Position numbers and translations under genes: made by a program
DNA from: CAITSH01 sp945892985
GTDB taxonomy: Bacteria; Pseudomonadota; Gammaproteobacteria; Burkholderiales; SG8-39
Direction: 5' to 3'
Length of the DNA stretch: 64,000 nt
Assembly (NCBI GenBank): GCA_945892985.1
Contig: CAMDDU010000002.1
Span: 113,568-177,567, forward strand
Shown: positions 1 to 8,336 of the stretch, piece after piece
Layout: each line of letters starts with the position of its first letter
Position numbering within the stretch: the stretch's first letter is position 1
Notes under the pieces: model-generated
What the model saw: only the letters and a program-made list of their open reading frames with translations
Databases searched by the model: none
What the model was told of the DNA's origin: nothing

Positions 1-1
1 G

Positions 2-961
2 GTTAGTCGCGTGCTGATCGAACAGGGCAAGGCCGTTGGTGTTGAATACCGCCGGTGTGGCGAACAGCGCGGCGTACTGCGCACGGCGCGCGCGCGGCGC
101 GAGGTGGTGGTCGCTGCGGGAACATTCAATTCACCGCAGATTCTGCAACTGTCGGGCATCGGTCCGGCGGCGCAATTGCGGCGACTGGGCCTTGCTGTCG
201 TGTGCGACCGGCCCGGTGTGGGCGAGGGCCTGCACAACCACTATCGCGTCAGCATTGTGCAGCGCTGCAGTCAGCCGGTCACTTACAACGACATCATGCA
301 AAGCCTGCCGCGCCGGGTCTGGATGGGGCTGCAATATGCGCTGATACGCAGGGGGCCGATGGCTGCGGGCACGTATGCCGGCGGCTTTTTTCGATCGAGC
401 ACTGCTGTGGCGCGCCCCGACATGCAGGTGACATTCTGGAATTACAGCGTGCAGCGGCGCGATGCCGGCGGTGTGGTGCTCCATCCGTTTCCCGGCTACA
501 CCGCCAATGCCGTGCTGCTGCGCCCGCAAAGCCGCGGCTGGGTGCGTGCTGTCAGCCCCGATCCGGCGGTTGCGCCACAGATACGCTACAACCATCTTGA
601 AGCCGAATATGACAGAAGCACACTGCTCGATGGCTTGCGCACGCTGCGCGACATCTTGCGCAAGCCTGCGCTGGCGGCTTATGCGGCGGAGGAGATCGCG
701 CCCGGCGCGGCCTGCGAGTCGGATGAGGCGCTGCTGGCCTACGTCATGGAAAAAGGCCATTCGGTCTATCACCCTGTGGGTACCTGTCGTATGGGAAGTG
801 ACGCGATGGCGGTGGTTGATGCTCGCCTGAAGGTGCACGGCGTGGGCCGGCTGCGGGTCGCGGATGCTTCGGTGATGCCCGGCATTGTGTCGGGCAATAC
901 CAATGCGCCCACGGTGATGATTGCGGAGCGCTGCGCTGATTGGATGTTGGCCGAGGGGTGA
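2..961 (+). CDS. GMC-family oxidoreductase, C-terminal part (5' end outside window)
   Basis: The reading frame is open from base 2, so the FAD-binding N-terminus lies upstream of the window. Early in the visible part is the GMC signature AGTFNSPQILQLSGIG, the family's second conserved pattern. The C-terminal half carries the catalytic region HSVYHPVGTCRMG and later SGNTNAPT, which supply the His and Asn of the active site. GMC enzymes (choline, glucose and alcohol dehydrogenases or oxidases) use FAD to oxidise an alcohol to an aldehyde. The substrate cannot be told from this fragment. The family is certain; the exact activity is not. Confidence 0.9.
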   Translation, partial: VSRVLIEQGKAVGVEYRRCGEQRGVLRTARARREVVVAAGTFNSPQILQLSGIGPAAQLRRLGLAVVCDRPGVGEGLHNHYRVSIVQRCSQPVTYNDIMQSLPRRVWMGLQYALIRRGPMAAGTYAGGFFRSSTAVARPDMQVTFWNYSVQRRDAGGVVLHPFPGYTANAVLLRPQSRGWVRAVSPDPAVAPQIRYNHLEAEYDRSTLLDGLRTLRDILRKPALAAYAAEEIAPGAACESDEALLAYVMEKGHSVYHPVGTCRMGSDAMAVVDARLKVHGVGRLRVADASVMPGIVSGNTNAPTVMIAERCADWMLAEG

Positions 962-1033
962 TGGCTGGGAGTGGTCGACTGTCGGCGGGCTTACGTGTGG
1001 GCGTGGGCGTGTAGGTGCGTGTGCCAGACAAAA

Positions 1034-1246
1034 CTACATCCAGTGTCCCGGGCCGATCTGGTGCCAGCCGCTGCCAAAGATCGCGCCCAGCGCCGCAGCG
1101 AATAGGCTGATGATGATAATCAGGATGATGACCGCCGGAATCGCCGCGATCGCCCATTTGACCATCAGCACAACCATGGACCAGAACGGAATCTTGATGT
1201 CGGTGACAATGACTTCATGCGTGCCTGAGTTGGATGTGTCGGACAT
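1034..1246 (-). CDS. small single-span membrane protein
   Basis: A 70-residue protein with a polar N-terminus of about 20 residues, a long hydrophobic stretch (about residues 24-58, rich in Ile, Ala and Val) and a short tail. It probably has one long or two close membrane spans. A GGAGAG ribosome site lies nine bases upstream of the ATG. It is divergent from cbpA, and the 278-base gap between them should hold both promoters. I do not recognise a family; it resembles many small hypothetical inner-membrane proteins. Confidence 0.6.
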   Translation of the reverse strand: MSDTSNSGTHEVIVTDIKIPFWSMVVLMVKWAIAAIPAVIILIIIISLFAAALGAIFGSGWHQIGPGHWM

Positions 1247-1444
1247 GGTTCGAATCTCTCCGGTGTGGTGTTGATGCGCGTTGAGGTTTAAATCGCAAGG
1301 TCGCTGGGAAACCGCGCCAGAGGCGGGTTTCCAGCCTTTTATTTGGGATAAGCTGTGTTTGCGGCGCGGCGGTTCCGAGTCTGTCTTGCCGCTCTTTCAC
1401 AGTCTAGTGCATTGGCGGCGCCACAACTTGCCCGTCCGGACACG

Positions 1445-1473
1445 GTTGAATAGTGGTGGTTTCGATCCCATAT
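1445..1473 (+). promoter_or_regulatory. candidate sigma-32 heat-shock promoter of cbpA
   Basis: The sequence reads gTTGAAt, a 14-base spacer, then tCCCATAT. This is close to the heat-shock consensus CTTGAAA-N13-15-CCCCATNT, about 50 bases upstream of the DnaJ-like cbpA start. The same stretch also fits a poor sigma-70 promoter (TTGAAT-N17-CATATG). The match and spacing are seen in the sequence; heat-shock control is inferred. Confidence 0.45.
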
Positions 1474-1524
1474 GCAAACATGTTGTAATCGAGCAGCGCA
1501 CGATTCACCGCCGGGAGCCGCTTT

Positions 1525-2556
1525 ATGAAATACAAGGACTACTACGCCATCCTGGGTGTCCCCCGCGACGCCGATGAGGCCGCGATCAAAAAGGCCTATC
1601 GCAAGCTCGCGCACAAATACCATCCCGACGTCTCCAAGGACCCGGCCGGCGAGGAAAAATTCAAGGCGGCCGCCGAGGCCTATGCCACGCTCAAGGACAA
1701 GGACAAACGCGCCGCCTATGACCAGCTCGGCCGTTACCAGCCGGGCGAGGATTTTCGTCCGCCGCCTGACTGGGCTGGCCAGGGTGGCGCAAGGGGGTTT
1801 GGCGGCAACGCGCAGGGCGAATTCGAGGACATTGATTTGTCCGATTTGTTTGCGCACTTTGCCGCCGGCGGCGGACCGCGTGGTGGAGCGGGTGGCCAGG
1901 GTGGGCCGGGCGCGCGCAGTGGGTCGGGTCAGATGCCGCCCATTCCCGGGCAGGACTACGAGGTCACCGCGCACATCACGCTTGAAGAAGCCTTTGCCGG
2001 CACGCTGGTCGAGCTCGAGTTGTCCATGCCCGAATACGATGGCAGCGGCATGGTGCGCCGTGTGCCCCGTTCGTTTAAGGCGCGTGTTCCCAAGGGCGCC
2101 ATCGATGGCCAGCGCCTGCGTCTGCGCGGCAAGGGCGGCAAGGGCCTCAATGGCGGACCCGAGGGCGACCTCTACCTGAATATCGCGCTGCATCCGCACG
2201 CGCTGTTCCGCGCCAGTGGCCACGATTTGTACATCGACCTGCCGCTCACGCCCTGGGAGGCGGTGCTGGGCGCCACGGTGCAGGTGCCCACGCCCGGCGG
2301 CGCGGTGCAGCTCAAGGTGCCCCCGGGCACACAGGCCGGGCGCAAGCTGCGCCTTGGCGGGCGCGGCCTGCCCAAACCGCCGCATGCCCGGGGCAAAGGT
2401 GAAAGTGACGCCGCCGGTGATTTGTATGTGCTGGTGCAGATCGTCGTGCCCGGCCAGGTCAGCGACAAGGACAAGATTTTGTACCAACAGTTGGCCGAGA
2501 ACGCGACTTTCAATCCGCGCGGCCATTTCGAGCAAGGGGTGAAGCATGCAGTTTGA
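1525..2556 (+). CDS. cbpA: DnaJ-type co-chaperone CbpA
   Basis: A 343-residue class II J-protein. The J domain is at residues 1-70 with the HPD motif (KYHPDVSK), which stimulates DnaK ATPase. A Gly/Phe/Pro-rich linker follows at about 75-130, then two beta-rich C-terminal substrate-binding domains. The zinc finger of classical DnaJ is absent, as in CbpA. CbpA is a curved-DNA-binding protein and a DnaK partner in stress. A GGGAG ribosome site precedes the ATG. The stop overlaps the start of the next gene, which encodes its specific modulator CbpM, making this the standard cbpAM operon. A sigma-32-like promoter lies upstream. Confidence 0.93.
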   Translation: MKYKDYYAILGVPRDADEAAIKKAYRKLAHKYHPDVSKDPAGEEKFKAAAEAYATLKDKDKRAAYDQLGRYQPGEDFRPPPDWAGQGGARGFGGNAQGEFEDIDLSDLFAHFAAGGGPRGGAGGQGGPGARSGSGQMPPIPGQDYEVTAHITLEEAFAGTLVELELSMPEYDGSGMVRRVPRSFKARVPKGAIDGQRLRLRGKGGKGLNGGPEGDLYLNIALHPHALFRASGHDLYIDLPLTPWEAVLGATVQVPTPGGAVQLKVPPGTQAGRKLRLGGRGLPKPPHARGKGESDAAGDLYVLVQIVVPGQVSDKDKILYQQLAENATFNPRGHFEQGVKHAV

Positions 2557-2908
2557 TCCGGATGACCTGTCGGACGCAGCCGCCTGGCTGGACGCGCACA
2601 GCGCCGTATCGTTCGCCGAACTGGCGCGACTGTCGGACTTTTCGCCCTCCGAGTTGCACGAACTCATCGACTACGGCGCGCTCGCGCCAAATAACCTCAA
2701 CGAGGTAGACGCGTTGCATGAGGCGCGCTGGGTGTTCAGCGGCGCCTGTGTGTTGACGGTGCGCACCGCCGCGCGCCTGCGTGCGAGCTTTGAACTTGAC
2801 ACCAGTGCGCTCGCACTCGCGCTCGCCTACCTTGAGCGCATCCGCGTGCTCGAGGCCGAGATTGGCACGTTGCGGGCGCAGTTGCCACAATCAACACCAT
2901 CACCATAA
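2546..2908 (+). CDS. cbpM: chaperone modulator CbpM
   Basis: A 120-residue MerR-like protein overlapping the end of cbpA by 11 bases. The N-terminal half (FAELARLSDFSPSELHELI) resembles the helix-turn-helix of the MerR/CbpM fold, and the C-terminal helix (LALAYLERIRVLEAEIGTLR) is the expected amphipathic tail. CbpM binds the J domain of CbpA and blocks both its DNA binding and its action on DnaK. The assignment rests on the fold-like sequence and on its position directly behind cbpA. Confidence 0.85.
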   Translation: MQFDPDDLSDAAAWLDAHSAVSFAELARLSDFSPSELHELIDYGALAPNNLNEVDALHEARWVFSGACVLTVRTAARLRASFELDTSALALALAYLERIRVLEAEIGTLRAQLPQSTPSP

Positions 2909-3021
2909 TCGCCGCAGGCTGTGTGAACCGGATTCCGGGTTGCAGCGGCGGCGGGCCTGCATTGCTCTAGAATGCCTGCTCCGGCCCTTGCTATTGTTTG
3001 AGGGCCAGCCCTGGAGTGCGC

Positions 3022-3690
3022 ATGGAGTGGACGGTTCCGTTTGTAAAAGCCCTGGTGCTGGTGCCGCTGACGCTGCTGCCCATCATCAATCCGCTCAGTT
3101 CGGCGCCGCTGTTTGTCGCCACCACCGGCGGCGACAAGTCGGTGGCCAGGCGGCTGGCGCGCCAAGTGGCGATCAATAGCTGGCTGGTGGTCGTGGTGTC
3201 CATGCTGGTGGGTAATTATGTGCTCGAGGTGTTCGGCATTTCGCTGCCCATCGTGCGCATCGGCGGCGGCTTGCTCGTCGCCGCCACCGCCTGGCGCATG
3301 CTCGAGAGCCGCGATGCCGATGGCCTCAAGGCGGTGGCGGCTGAAAAAGCCGGCCATCTTTCGGACGAGGAAATCGTGCGGCGAAGTTTTTTCCCGATCA
3401 CCTTTCCGCTTACCACCGGGCCGGGCACCATTGCCGCGTCGATCGCGCTCGGGGCGAGCATCCCGCAGTCGCCGTTGTTGTTCATCGCCGGCGCGCTGGT
3501 GTCGATGCTCGGCGCGCTGCTGATTGCGCTGGTGCTCTACCTGGTGTTCAGCCGTGCGGGGCAAGTGCTCGGCTGGCTGGGTGAGATCGGCACCATGGTG
3601 ATGATGCGCCTTACCGCCTTCATCCTGCTTTGCATCGGCATCGAAATCATGTGGACCGGTTGGGCCGAGCTCAACCACCTGAGTCCCTGA
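3022..3690 (+). CDS. MarC-family integral membrane protein
   Basis: About 222 residues with six hydrophobic segments. It shows the MarC/YhgN pattern: LPIINPLSSAPLF near the N-terminus and FPITFPLTTGPGTIAASIAL in the middle. The ATG at 3022 is preferred over an upstream TTG in the same frame because a GGAG ribosome site sits five bases before it. The family's role is unresolved; it was once linked to antibiotic resistance, which later work did not support. It stands alone between cbpM and a small monooxygenase gene. Confidence 0.85.
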   Translation: MEWTVPFVKALVLVPLTLLPIINPLSSAPLFVATTGGDKSVARRLARQVAINSWLVVVVSMLVGNYVLEVFGISLPIVRIGGGLLVAATAWRMLESRDADGLKAVAAEKAGHLSDEEIVRRSFFPITFPLTTGPGTIAASIALGASIPQSPLLFIAGALVSMLGALLIALVLYLVFSRAGQVLGWLGEIGTMVMMRLTAFILLCIGIEIMWTGWAELNHLSP

Positions 3691-3719
3691 AGCGGTCAAA
3701 CTCCGAGGAGAAAAACGCC

Positions 3720-4028
3720 ATGATCCACGTCGTCGCCGTCATCACCGCCAAGCCCGGTTTGCGCGAATCCATACTCACGCACTTTCGCGCCAACGTGCCC
3801 TCGGTGCGCGCCGAAGCCGGGTGTATCGAATACGGACCGGTCGTCGATGCCGATCCGGCGCCGCCATTCCAGACCAAGGCGGGCACGGATAGTTTTCTGG
3901 TCATCGAGAAGTGGGCGACGATGGACGCGCTCAAGGCCCACGCCGCCGCGCCGCACATGGCCGCCTATGCCGCCAAGGTCAAGGACATGATCGCCGTTCG
4001 CACCGTGCACGTGCTGACAGCGGCCTAA
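3720..4028 (+). CDS. antibiotic biosynthesis monooxygenase (YgiN-like)
   Basis: A 102-residue ABM-domain protein, the size expected for the dimeric ferredoxin-like fold of YgiN-type quinol monooxygenases. Typical features are the opening MIHVVAVITAKPG, the central SVRAEAGCIEYG, and FLVIEKWATMDALKAH before the final strand. The start is set by a GAGGAG ribosome site. These proteins oxidise small aromatic or quinol substrates without cofactor. The substrate here is unknown. Confidence 0.85.
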   Translation: MIHVVAVITAKPGLRESILTHFRANVPSVRAEAGCIEYGPVVDADPAPPFQTKAGTDSFLVIEKWATMDALKAHAAAPHMAAYAAKVKDMIAVRTVHVLTAA

Positions 4029-4090
4029 GGCGGATCGCGCGGCGCACCCGGATGGGACAACGCGCCGGCCCAGTAGAGCCTTAGTGTTGT

Positions 4091-4564
4091 TCAGGGCGGT
4101 GGCGGTTTGTCGCGCGGATGCGGATCGAGCACACCGATAGCCCATTGCTCGAGCGGCCCGCCGAAAATCAGGATTAGCAGCACCAGCACAAAGGTCGCCG
4201 CCATCGGGATCCAGGCCGCCGCGCCGCAGGCACAGCCGAGGCAGGCGGCCAGCCACACCGAGGCGGCGGTGGTGAGGCCGTGCACTTCACGGCCGTCATT
4301 GGTGCGCAGGATCACGCCGGCACCGATAAAGCCGATGCCAGTCATGATGCCCTGCATGATGCGGCTGATGGCGTCCGCATGATGCGCCGCGCTGAAGTAC
4401 TGGCTCCAGGTTGGCACCGAAGTGACCAGCGCCGCGCCAAGCGCCACCAGCGCATGGGTGCGCAGGCCCGCCGGCTTGTGTTTCATTTCGCGGTTAAGCC
4501 CGATGAGGCCGCCCACCACGGTAGCGGCCACCAGTCGCAGTACGAGGTCGTTGATTGGGTTCAT
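4091..4564 (-). CDS. MgtC/SapB-family membrane protein
   Basis: A 157-residue protein. The start at 4564 (MNPINDLVLRL) is chosen because GGGGAG lies upstream and the longer frame encodes no hydrophobic or conserved sequence. It has the MgtC hallmarks GGLIGLNREMKHKPAGLRTH and QGIMTGIGFIGAGVILR, four to five membrane spans and a Pro-rich tail. It lacks the long cytosolic ACT-like C-terminus of Salmonella MgtC, so it belongs to the short SapB-like group. Some family members affect magnesium adaptation and ATP synthase; the role here is not known. It converges on the ABM gene. Confidence 0.87.
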   Translation of the reverse strand: MNPINDLVLRLVAATVVGGLIGLNREMKHKPAGLRTHALVALGAALVTSVPTWSQYFSAAHHADAISRIMQGIMTGIGFIGAGVILRTNDGREVHGLTTAASVWLAACLGCACGAAAWIPMAATFVLVLLILIFGGPLEQWAIGVLDPHPRDKPPPP

Positions 4565-4874
4565 GCGCGCGTCTCCCCTCAGGTTATGTGGCTGCGCAAT
4601 GCGCTTGTGACCGGCGGCCTTTGGCGTCGACCCGGGGCAGGCGCCAATGTCGGCCGGATTTCGGCTCCGTAGTGCTTTTCGCCATGCTGGTCTCCTGCAG
4701 ATTTGGCTTTGACCGGGTCGCCTGACCGTTTGAACCAGGGCCGGGGCGACGCTGTTCAATTCTAAACCCATGCGCATCCCTGCTGTTTTGCCTTTGGAAG
4801 CGTAAAAACCCATGCAAAACAGGGCTTCTGCTCACCCCCTGCCATTGCGGGGCCGAGAATGAGATAATAGACCG

Positions 4875-5411
4875 ATGAATACACAAGATCCTGATATGGA
4901 AAATAATCAAAACGAGCAACCCGTTCAGCCTGAACAGGCGAACCCAGCCAACAACGGCGACCAGTCTGGCAACGAAGGTAACCAAGGCAACCAGGGTAAC
5001 CAGGGTAACCAAGGCAACCAGGGTAACCAAGGCAACCAGGGCAATCAGCCTCGTCAGGCCCAAAACAACAACGGGCCGCGCCAGCGTATGAAGGAGTTGA
5101 TGGCCATTCCCGAGCGCGAACGCACCGACGCGCAGTGGGACGAACTCAACGAGTTGGAGATCAGCATGGCTTCGGCCAACCGTGACAACGGCCAGGGGCC
5201 GGGTGCGGTGCAGGGCCAGCGTCGCGATGGTGGCGGCCAGAACCAGGGTCAGCGCCGTGATGGGGGTGGTGGCAACCAACCCAGAGGCGGGGGCGGTGGC
5301 GGTGGCGGCGCAGGAGGCGGCGGCGGTGGTGGTGGCATTGGCCGTCAGGGCAAGAAATCCTTCAAGCAGCCGCGCAACCGCCCGGCCGGTCCGCGCAAGC
5401 CAGTGCCTTAG
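4875..5411 (+). CDS. Q/N/G-rich low-complexity protein with Asn-Gln-Gly repeats
   Basis: A 178-residue hydrophilic protein. Residues about 1-35 are Asn/Gln/Glu-rich. Eight copies of a Gly-Asn-Gln triplet follow, then a short charged helical segment (RQRMKELMAIPERERTDAQW), a Gly/Gln/Arg-rich part, a nearly pure glycine run and a basic Pro/Arg/Lys tail. It has no signal peptide or membrane span. The basic tail and RGG-like pieces suggest RNA binding or phase-separating behaviour, but this is inference. No family was recognised. A strong terminator follows directly. Confidence 0.6.
   Translation: MNTQDPDMENNQNEQPVQPEQANPANNGDQSGNEGNQGNQGNQGNQGNQGNQGNQGNQPRQAQNNNGPRQRMKELMAIPERERTDAQWDELNELEISMASANRDNGQGPGAVQGQRRDGGGQNQGQRRDGGGGNQPRGGGGGGGGAGGGGGGGGIGRQGKKSFKQPRNRPAGPRKPVP
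4977..5048 (+). repeat. 9-bp tandem repeat inside the Q/N/G-rich gene
   Basis: Eight consecutive 9-base units of the form GGYAACCAR, each encoding Gly-Asn-Gln. Units differ only at wobble positions, and the last is slightly degenerate. The copy number is likely to vary between strains. Confidence 0.9.
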
Positions 5412-5440
5412 CGCCAAGCTTGGCCGCTTGGCGGCAAAAT

Positions 5441-5467
5441 AAAAAAGGGGGCATGGCCCCCTTTTTT
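5441..5467. terminator. bidirectional rho-independent terminator
   Basis: A perfect palindrome: six A, five G, a short CATGG loop region, five C, six T. It serves both the gene ending at 5411 and the convergent FKBP gene ending at 5510. Confidence 0.9.
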
Positions 5468-5509
5468 ATTGTTGCGACCCTGGCCGTATTTGCCGGGTTT
5501 TTCGCCCGA

Positions 5510-5923
5510 TTACTTCACATCAAGCAGTTCGACATCGAACACCAGCGTCGCATCGGGTGGAATGACGCCGGCGGCGCCGCGCTTGCCGTAGCCCATCTCG
5601 CTTGGGATGACCAGCGTGCGCTTGCCACCGACCCGCATGCCGGCAACGCCCTCATCCCAGCCTTTGATGACGCGGCCCGCACCCAGCGGAAACGAGAACG
5701 GCCCGCGGCCGATCGAGCTGTCGAATTTGTTGCCGTGCAAATCCGGCGCCGAGGGGTTGTGCAGCCAGCCGGTGTAATTCACCACCACGGTGGTGCCACC
5801 CAGGGCTTCCCTGCCGGTGCCGACCACGGTGTCTTTTTTGATCAGGGCATCCGCGGCGAAGGCGAAAGCGGAGGGCAGTGCAACTGCGAGCAACAGGGCG
5901 ATGCGAAGTAGCAACTGTTTCAT
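5510..5923 (-). CDS. secreted FKBP-type peptidyl-prolyl isomerase
   Basis: A 137-residue protein with a clear signal peptide (MKQLLLRIALLLAVALPSAFAFA), so it acts in the periplasm. One FKBP domain follows: VVVNYTGWL, FDSSIGRGPFSFPLG, VIKGWDEGVAGM and the YGKRGAAGVIPPDATLVFDVELL end, which contain the aromatic active-site residues. FKBPs catalyse cis-trans isomerisation of X-Pro bonds and help folding of exported proteins. The length is that of a single-domain FkpA/FkbP-like enzyme without the dimerisation helix. Confidence 0.92.
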   Translation of the reverse strand: MKQLLLRIALLLAVALPSAFAFAADALIKKDTVVGTGREALGGTTVVVNYTGWLHNPSAPDLHGNKFDSSIGRGPFSFPLGAGRVIKGWDEGVAGMRVGGKRTLVIPSEMGYGKRGAAGVIPPDATLVFDVELLDVK

Positions 5924-6340
5924 GGTCTGGTTTATCCGTTGAGTGTTTGGGTTGAGCTTGGGTTGCGGCCGAATCGGCCGGAGCCGGGCGCACGTCTGAT
6001 TACTTTATAGCGCAAAGCACGGACCGCATCAATCGCCGCTGTCACGGCGGTGGCCAGCAGGGCATCGTCGTCCATTAGCGCGCCGCCGGCGTGACTTTTA
6101 TCGTGATGTGGGCATGCGCATTTAGCGCACGCCCCGGATGGCGATCAATTTTTTTGGTGCCCGACGTTTCCATCGGGCATTCGTTGGGTGGATTGGCGCC
6201 GGCGCTTGCGCGGATCGCCCATCGATTTGCCGTGATGTGTGCATCCACTGCTAAGATGCCGCCTGCGCCCAGCCACCTTCGCTGCATAAACGCGGAAAAG
6301 CGCCCCAGGGCATCCGCCCCGCAAGCCAAGGAGATCAAGC
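5924..6340. other. 417-base intergenic region
   Basis: Upstream region shared by the FKBP gene (minus) and a Bug gene (plus). I see no gene, repeat or clear terminator in it. An AAGGAG ribosome site for the Bug gene lies at about 6328-6333. Confidence 0.6.
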
Positions 6341-7321
6341 ATGTCAGCCGTCCATTTCATCCGCTTCGCTGCGGCCGCGCTATTTTTTGCCGCCTGCGCC
6401 GGCGGCGTTCAGTCGCAGGACTATCCGAACAAGCCGGTCAAACTGGTGGCAACCTTCCCGCCCGGCGGCGGCGCGGACCTGACTGCGCGCCTGATTGGCG
6501 CGAGACTGGCCGATTTGTGGAAGCAGCCGGTCCTGGTCGAGAACCGCACCGGCGCCGGTGGCAATATCGGCGCGGACCTGGTGTTCCGCGCGCCGGCGGA
6601 CGGCTACACGCTGCTGCTGGTTTCCGCTTCGCACGTGGGCAACGCCGCCTTGCTGGAGAAAGTGACCTTCGATTTACTCAAGGATTTTGCGCCGATCGCG
6701 CTGACGACTTCATCGCCGGTGTTGCTGGCGGTCAATCCGCGGGTCAAGGCGAATAACGTGGCCGAATTCACCGCCTTGCTGCGTGCGCAGCCGGGCAAGA
6801 TTGATTATGCGAGCTGCGGCATCGCCACCACGCACCACTTTGCCATGGAGGTATTCAAGTTCGAGACCAGGACCTCCGCCGTGCACATTCCCCATCGCTG
6901 CGCCGCCGCGGTGGCCGATGCGGTGGGCGGACAGCTCGATGTGATCGCCGTGACCCTGCCGCCCGCGCTGCCGTTTGTGCGCCAGGGAAGGCTGCGCGCG
7001 CTGGCTGTAACCAGCCAGCAACGCTCGCCCAATGCGCCGGATATTCCGACCGTCCAGGAATCGGGAATCCCGGAGCTGAAGAATTACGCAGTCGAGAATT
7101 ACTACGGATTTCTCGCGCCCGCGGCGACACCGAAAAATATCGTGGCGAAAATCGAGGCCGATTTGCGCAAGGTGATGTCCGAGCCCGAATTGCAGAAAAG
7201 ACTGGCCGACGCGGGCCTGGACGTGTTTTTCCGCTCATCCGGCGACACTGCCGCGCTGCTGCGCGCGGATGTGGAATTGTATAAAAAAGTCGCCAAGATC
7301 GCCGGCATTAAACAAGAGTAG
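6341..7321 (+). CDS. TctC/Bug-family tripartite tricarboxylate transporter binding protein
   Basis: A 326-residue secreted binding protein. The signal peptide is at residues 1-27 with an Ala/Cys-rich hydrophobic core; the mature start QDYPNKPVKLVATFPPGGGAD is diagnostic of the family. ENRTGAGGNIGAD and the ADGYTLL motif follow. Bug proteins capture carboxylates in the periplasm for TctAB permeases, but no tctA or tctB lies in the window. A LysR gene follows 103 bases downstream on the same strand and may control this gene or the block after it. The mature protein contains an unusual cysteine pair region (SCGIATTHH, HRCAAAV) not seen in its neighbours. Confidence 0.9.
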   Translation: MSAVHFIRFAAAALFFAACAGGVQSQDYPNKPVKLVATFPPGGGADLTARLIGARLADLWKQPVLVENRTGAGGNIGADLVFRAPADGYTLLLVSASHVGNAALLEKVTFDLLKDFAPIALTTSSPVLLAVNPRVKANNVAEFTALLRAQPGKIDYASCGIATTHHFAMEVFKFETRTSAVHIPHRCAAAVADAVGGQLDVIAVTLPPALPFVRQGRLRALAVTSQQRSPNAPDIPTVQESGIPELKNYAVENYYGFLAPAATPKNIVAKIEADLRKVMSEPELQKRLADAGLDVFFRSSGDTAALLRADVELYKKVAKIAGIKQE

Positions 7322-7424
7322 CGCGCGTGCTGCCAAGGGCGACGGGCCGCAGCCGGAGAAGCTCCGTTCTTTCTGCTCTAATGCCTTGTCTGGCCGCCGG
7401 CCGCGCATTCATTCACGCTTCCCG

Positions 7425-8336
7425 ATGACCGCCCGCATTCCCGTCAAAATCCGGCAATTGCAATATTTCCTGGCCGCCGCCAGGACTTTGCATTTTTCGC
7501 GCGCGGCTGAGGAATTGTTTGTCACCCAGCCGACGCTCTCGCACCAGATCGCCGAGCTCGAGGCGCAGCTTGGCACGCCGCTGTTCGATCGCACCGCCAA
7601 GTCGGTGCGGCTGACACAGGCCGGCGAGGTGTTGCTCGCCTACGCCAAGCGCGGGTTGGGCGAACTGGAGGCGGGCATAGGCGCGCTAGAGGAACTCGAG
7701 GGCCTGCAGCGCGGCCTGTTGCGCATCGGCGTGACGCAGTCGTTTTTGCGCAAGCTCATGCCGCCCATACTCGGGCAGTTCATGCAGCGCTATCCGTCGG
7801 TGCGGCTGAGTGTGGACGAGATGACCGCGGGCGAAATCGAAAAGCGTCTGGCCGACGGAGAACTGGACTTGGGCATCGCCTTCGCCCCGGCGCTACTCGA
7901 GGACACGGAGATCGAAACCATTTTGCAGGAGCGCCTGCTGCTGGTGACCGGCCGCACCCATCGCTTCGCCGCGCGCCGGCGCGTGCGCATGCGCGAGCTC
8001 GCCGGTGAGCCCCTGGCTTTGTTCGGCAAGGAATACTCGACGCGGCATTTGCTTGAACGCTACTTCAAGGAGGCCGGTATCGAGCCCGATGTGGTGTGCA
8101 GCGCCAACGCCATCGACGTCATGCTGGGCATCGCCAAGGAATCAGCGGTTGCGACCATCATTCCGGAGAGCGCCATCGAAAAAACACCCGATATCCGCGT
8201 CATCGAGCTGATCGACCCGGTTCCAGTGCGCATTTCCGCGGTACTGTGGGCGAGGCACCGCTTCCGCTCGGCCGCCGCCCGCACCTTCGCGCAACTGGTG
8301 CGCGACCGTTTTCTGTCCAAACTGGTGCTGCGCTGA
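7425..8336 (+). CDS. LysR-type transcriptional regulator (CynR-like)
   Basis: A 303-residue regulator. The winged helix-turn-helix is at residues about 8-65 (LQYFLAAARTLHFSRAAEEL, then PTLSHQIAELEAQLGTPLFD), followed by an effector-binding domain of the periplasmic-binding fold. The start MTARIPVK at 7425 gives the normal family length; the open frame further upstream overlaps the preceding gene. The DNA-binding part and the TRHLLERYFKEAGIEPDVV region resemble the CynR/CysB-like subgroup. It lies between a Bug gene and a CocE-led catabolic block, which it probably regulates; the effector is unknown. Confidence 0.9.
   Translation: MTARIPVKIRQLQYFLAAARTLHFSRAAEELFVTQPTLSHQIAELEAQLGTPLFDRTAKSVRLTQAGEVLLAYAKRGLGELEAGIGALEELEGLQRGLLRIGVTQSFLRKLMPPILGQFMQRYPSVRLSVDEMTAGEIEKRLADGELDLGIAFAPALLEDTEIETILQERLLLVTGRTHRFAARRRVRMRELAGEPLALFGKEYSTRHLLERYFKEAGIEPDVVCSANAIDVMLGIAKESAVATIIPESAIEKTPDIRVIELIDPVPVRISAVLWARHRFRSAAARTFAQLVRDRFLSKLVLR

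Noticed and set aside
1246..1262. GGTTCGAATC, a possible tRNA T-arm
   Set aside because: No acceptor stem, anticodon arm or D arm can be built around it, and it lies at the start of a small coding gene.
1339..2667. Long minus-strand reading frame (442 codons) opposite cbpA
   Set aside because: It is the antisense of a GC-rich conserved gene with strong codon bias and shows no protein family features. The plus strand encodes a full J-protein.
4977..5048. Repeat array considered as CRISPR
   Set aside because: The units are 9 bp, directly adjacent without spacers, and encode Gly-Asn-Gln in frame.
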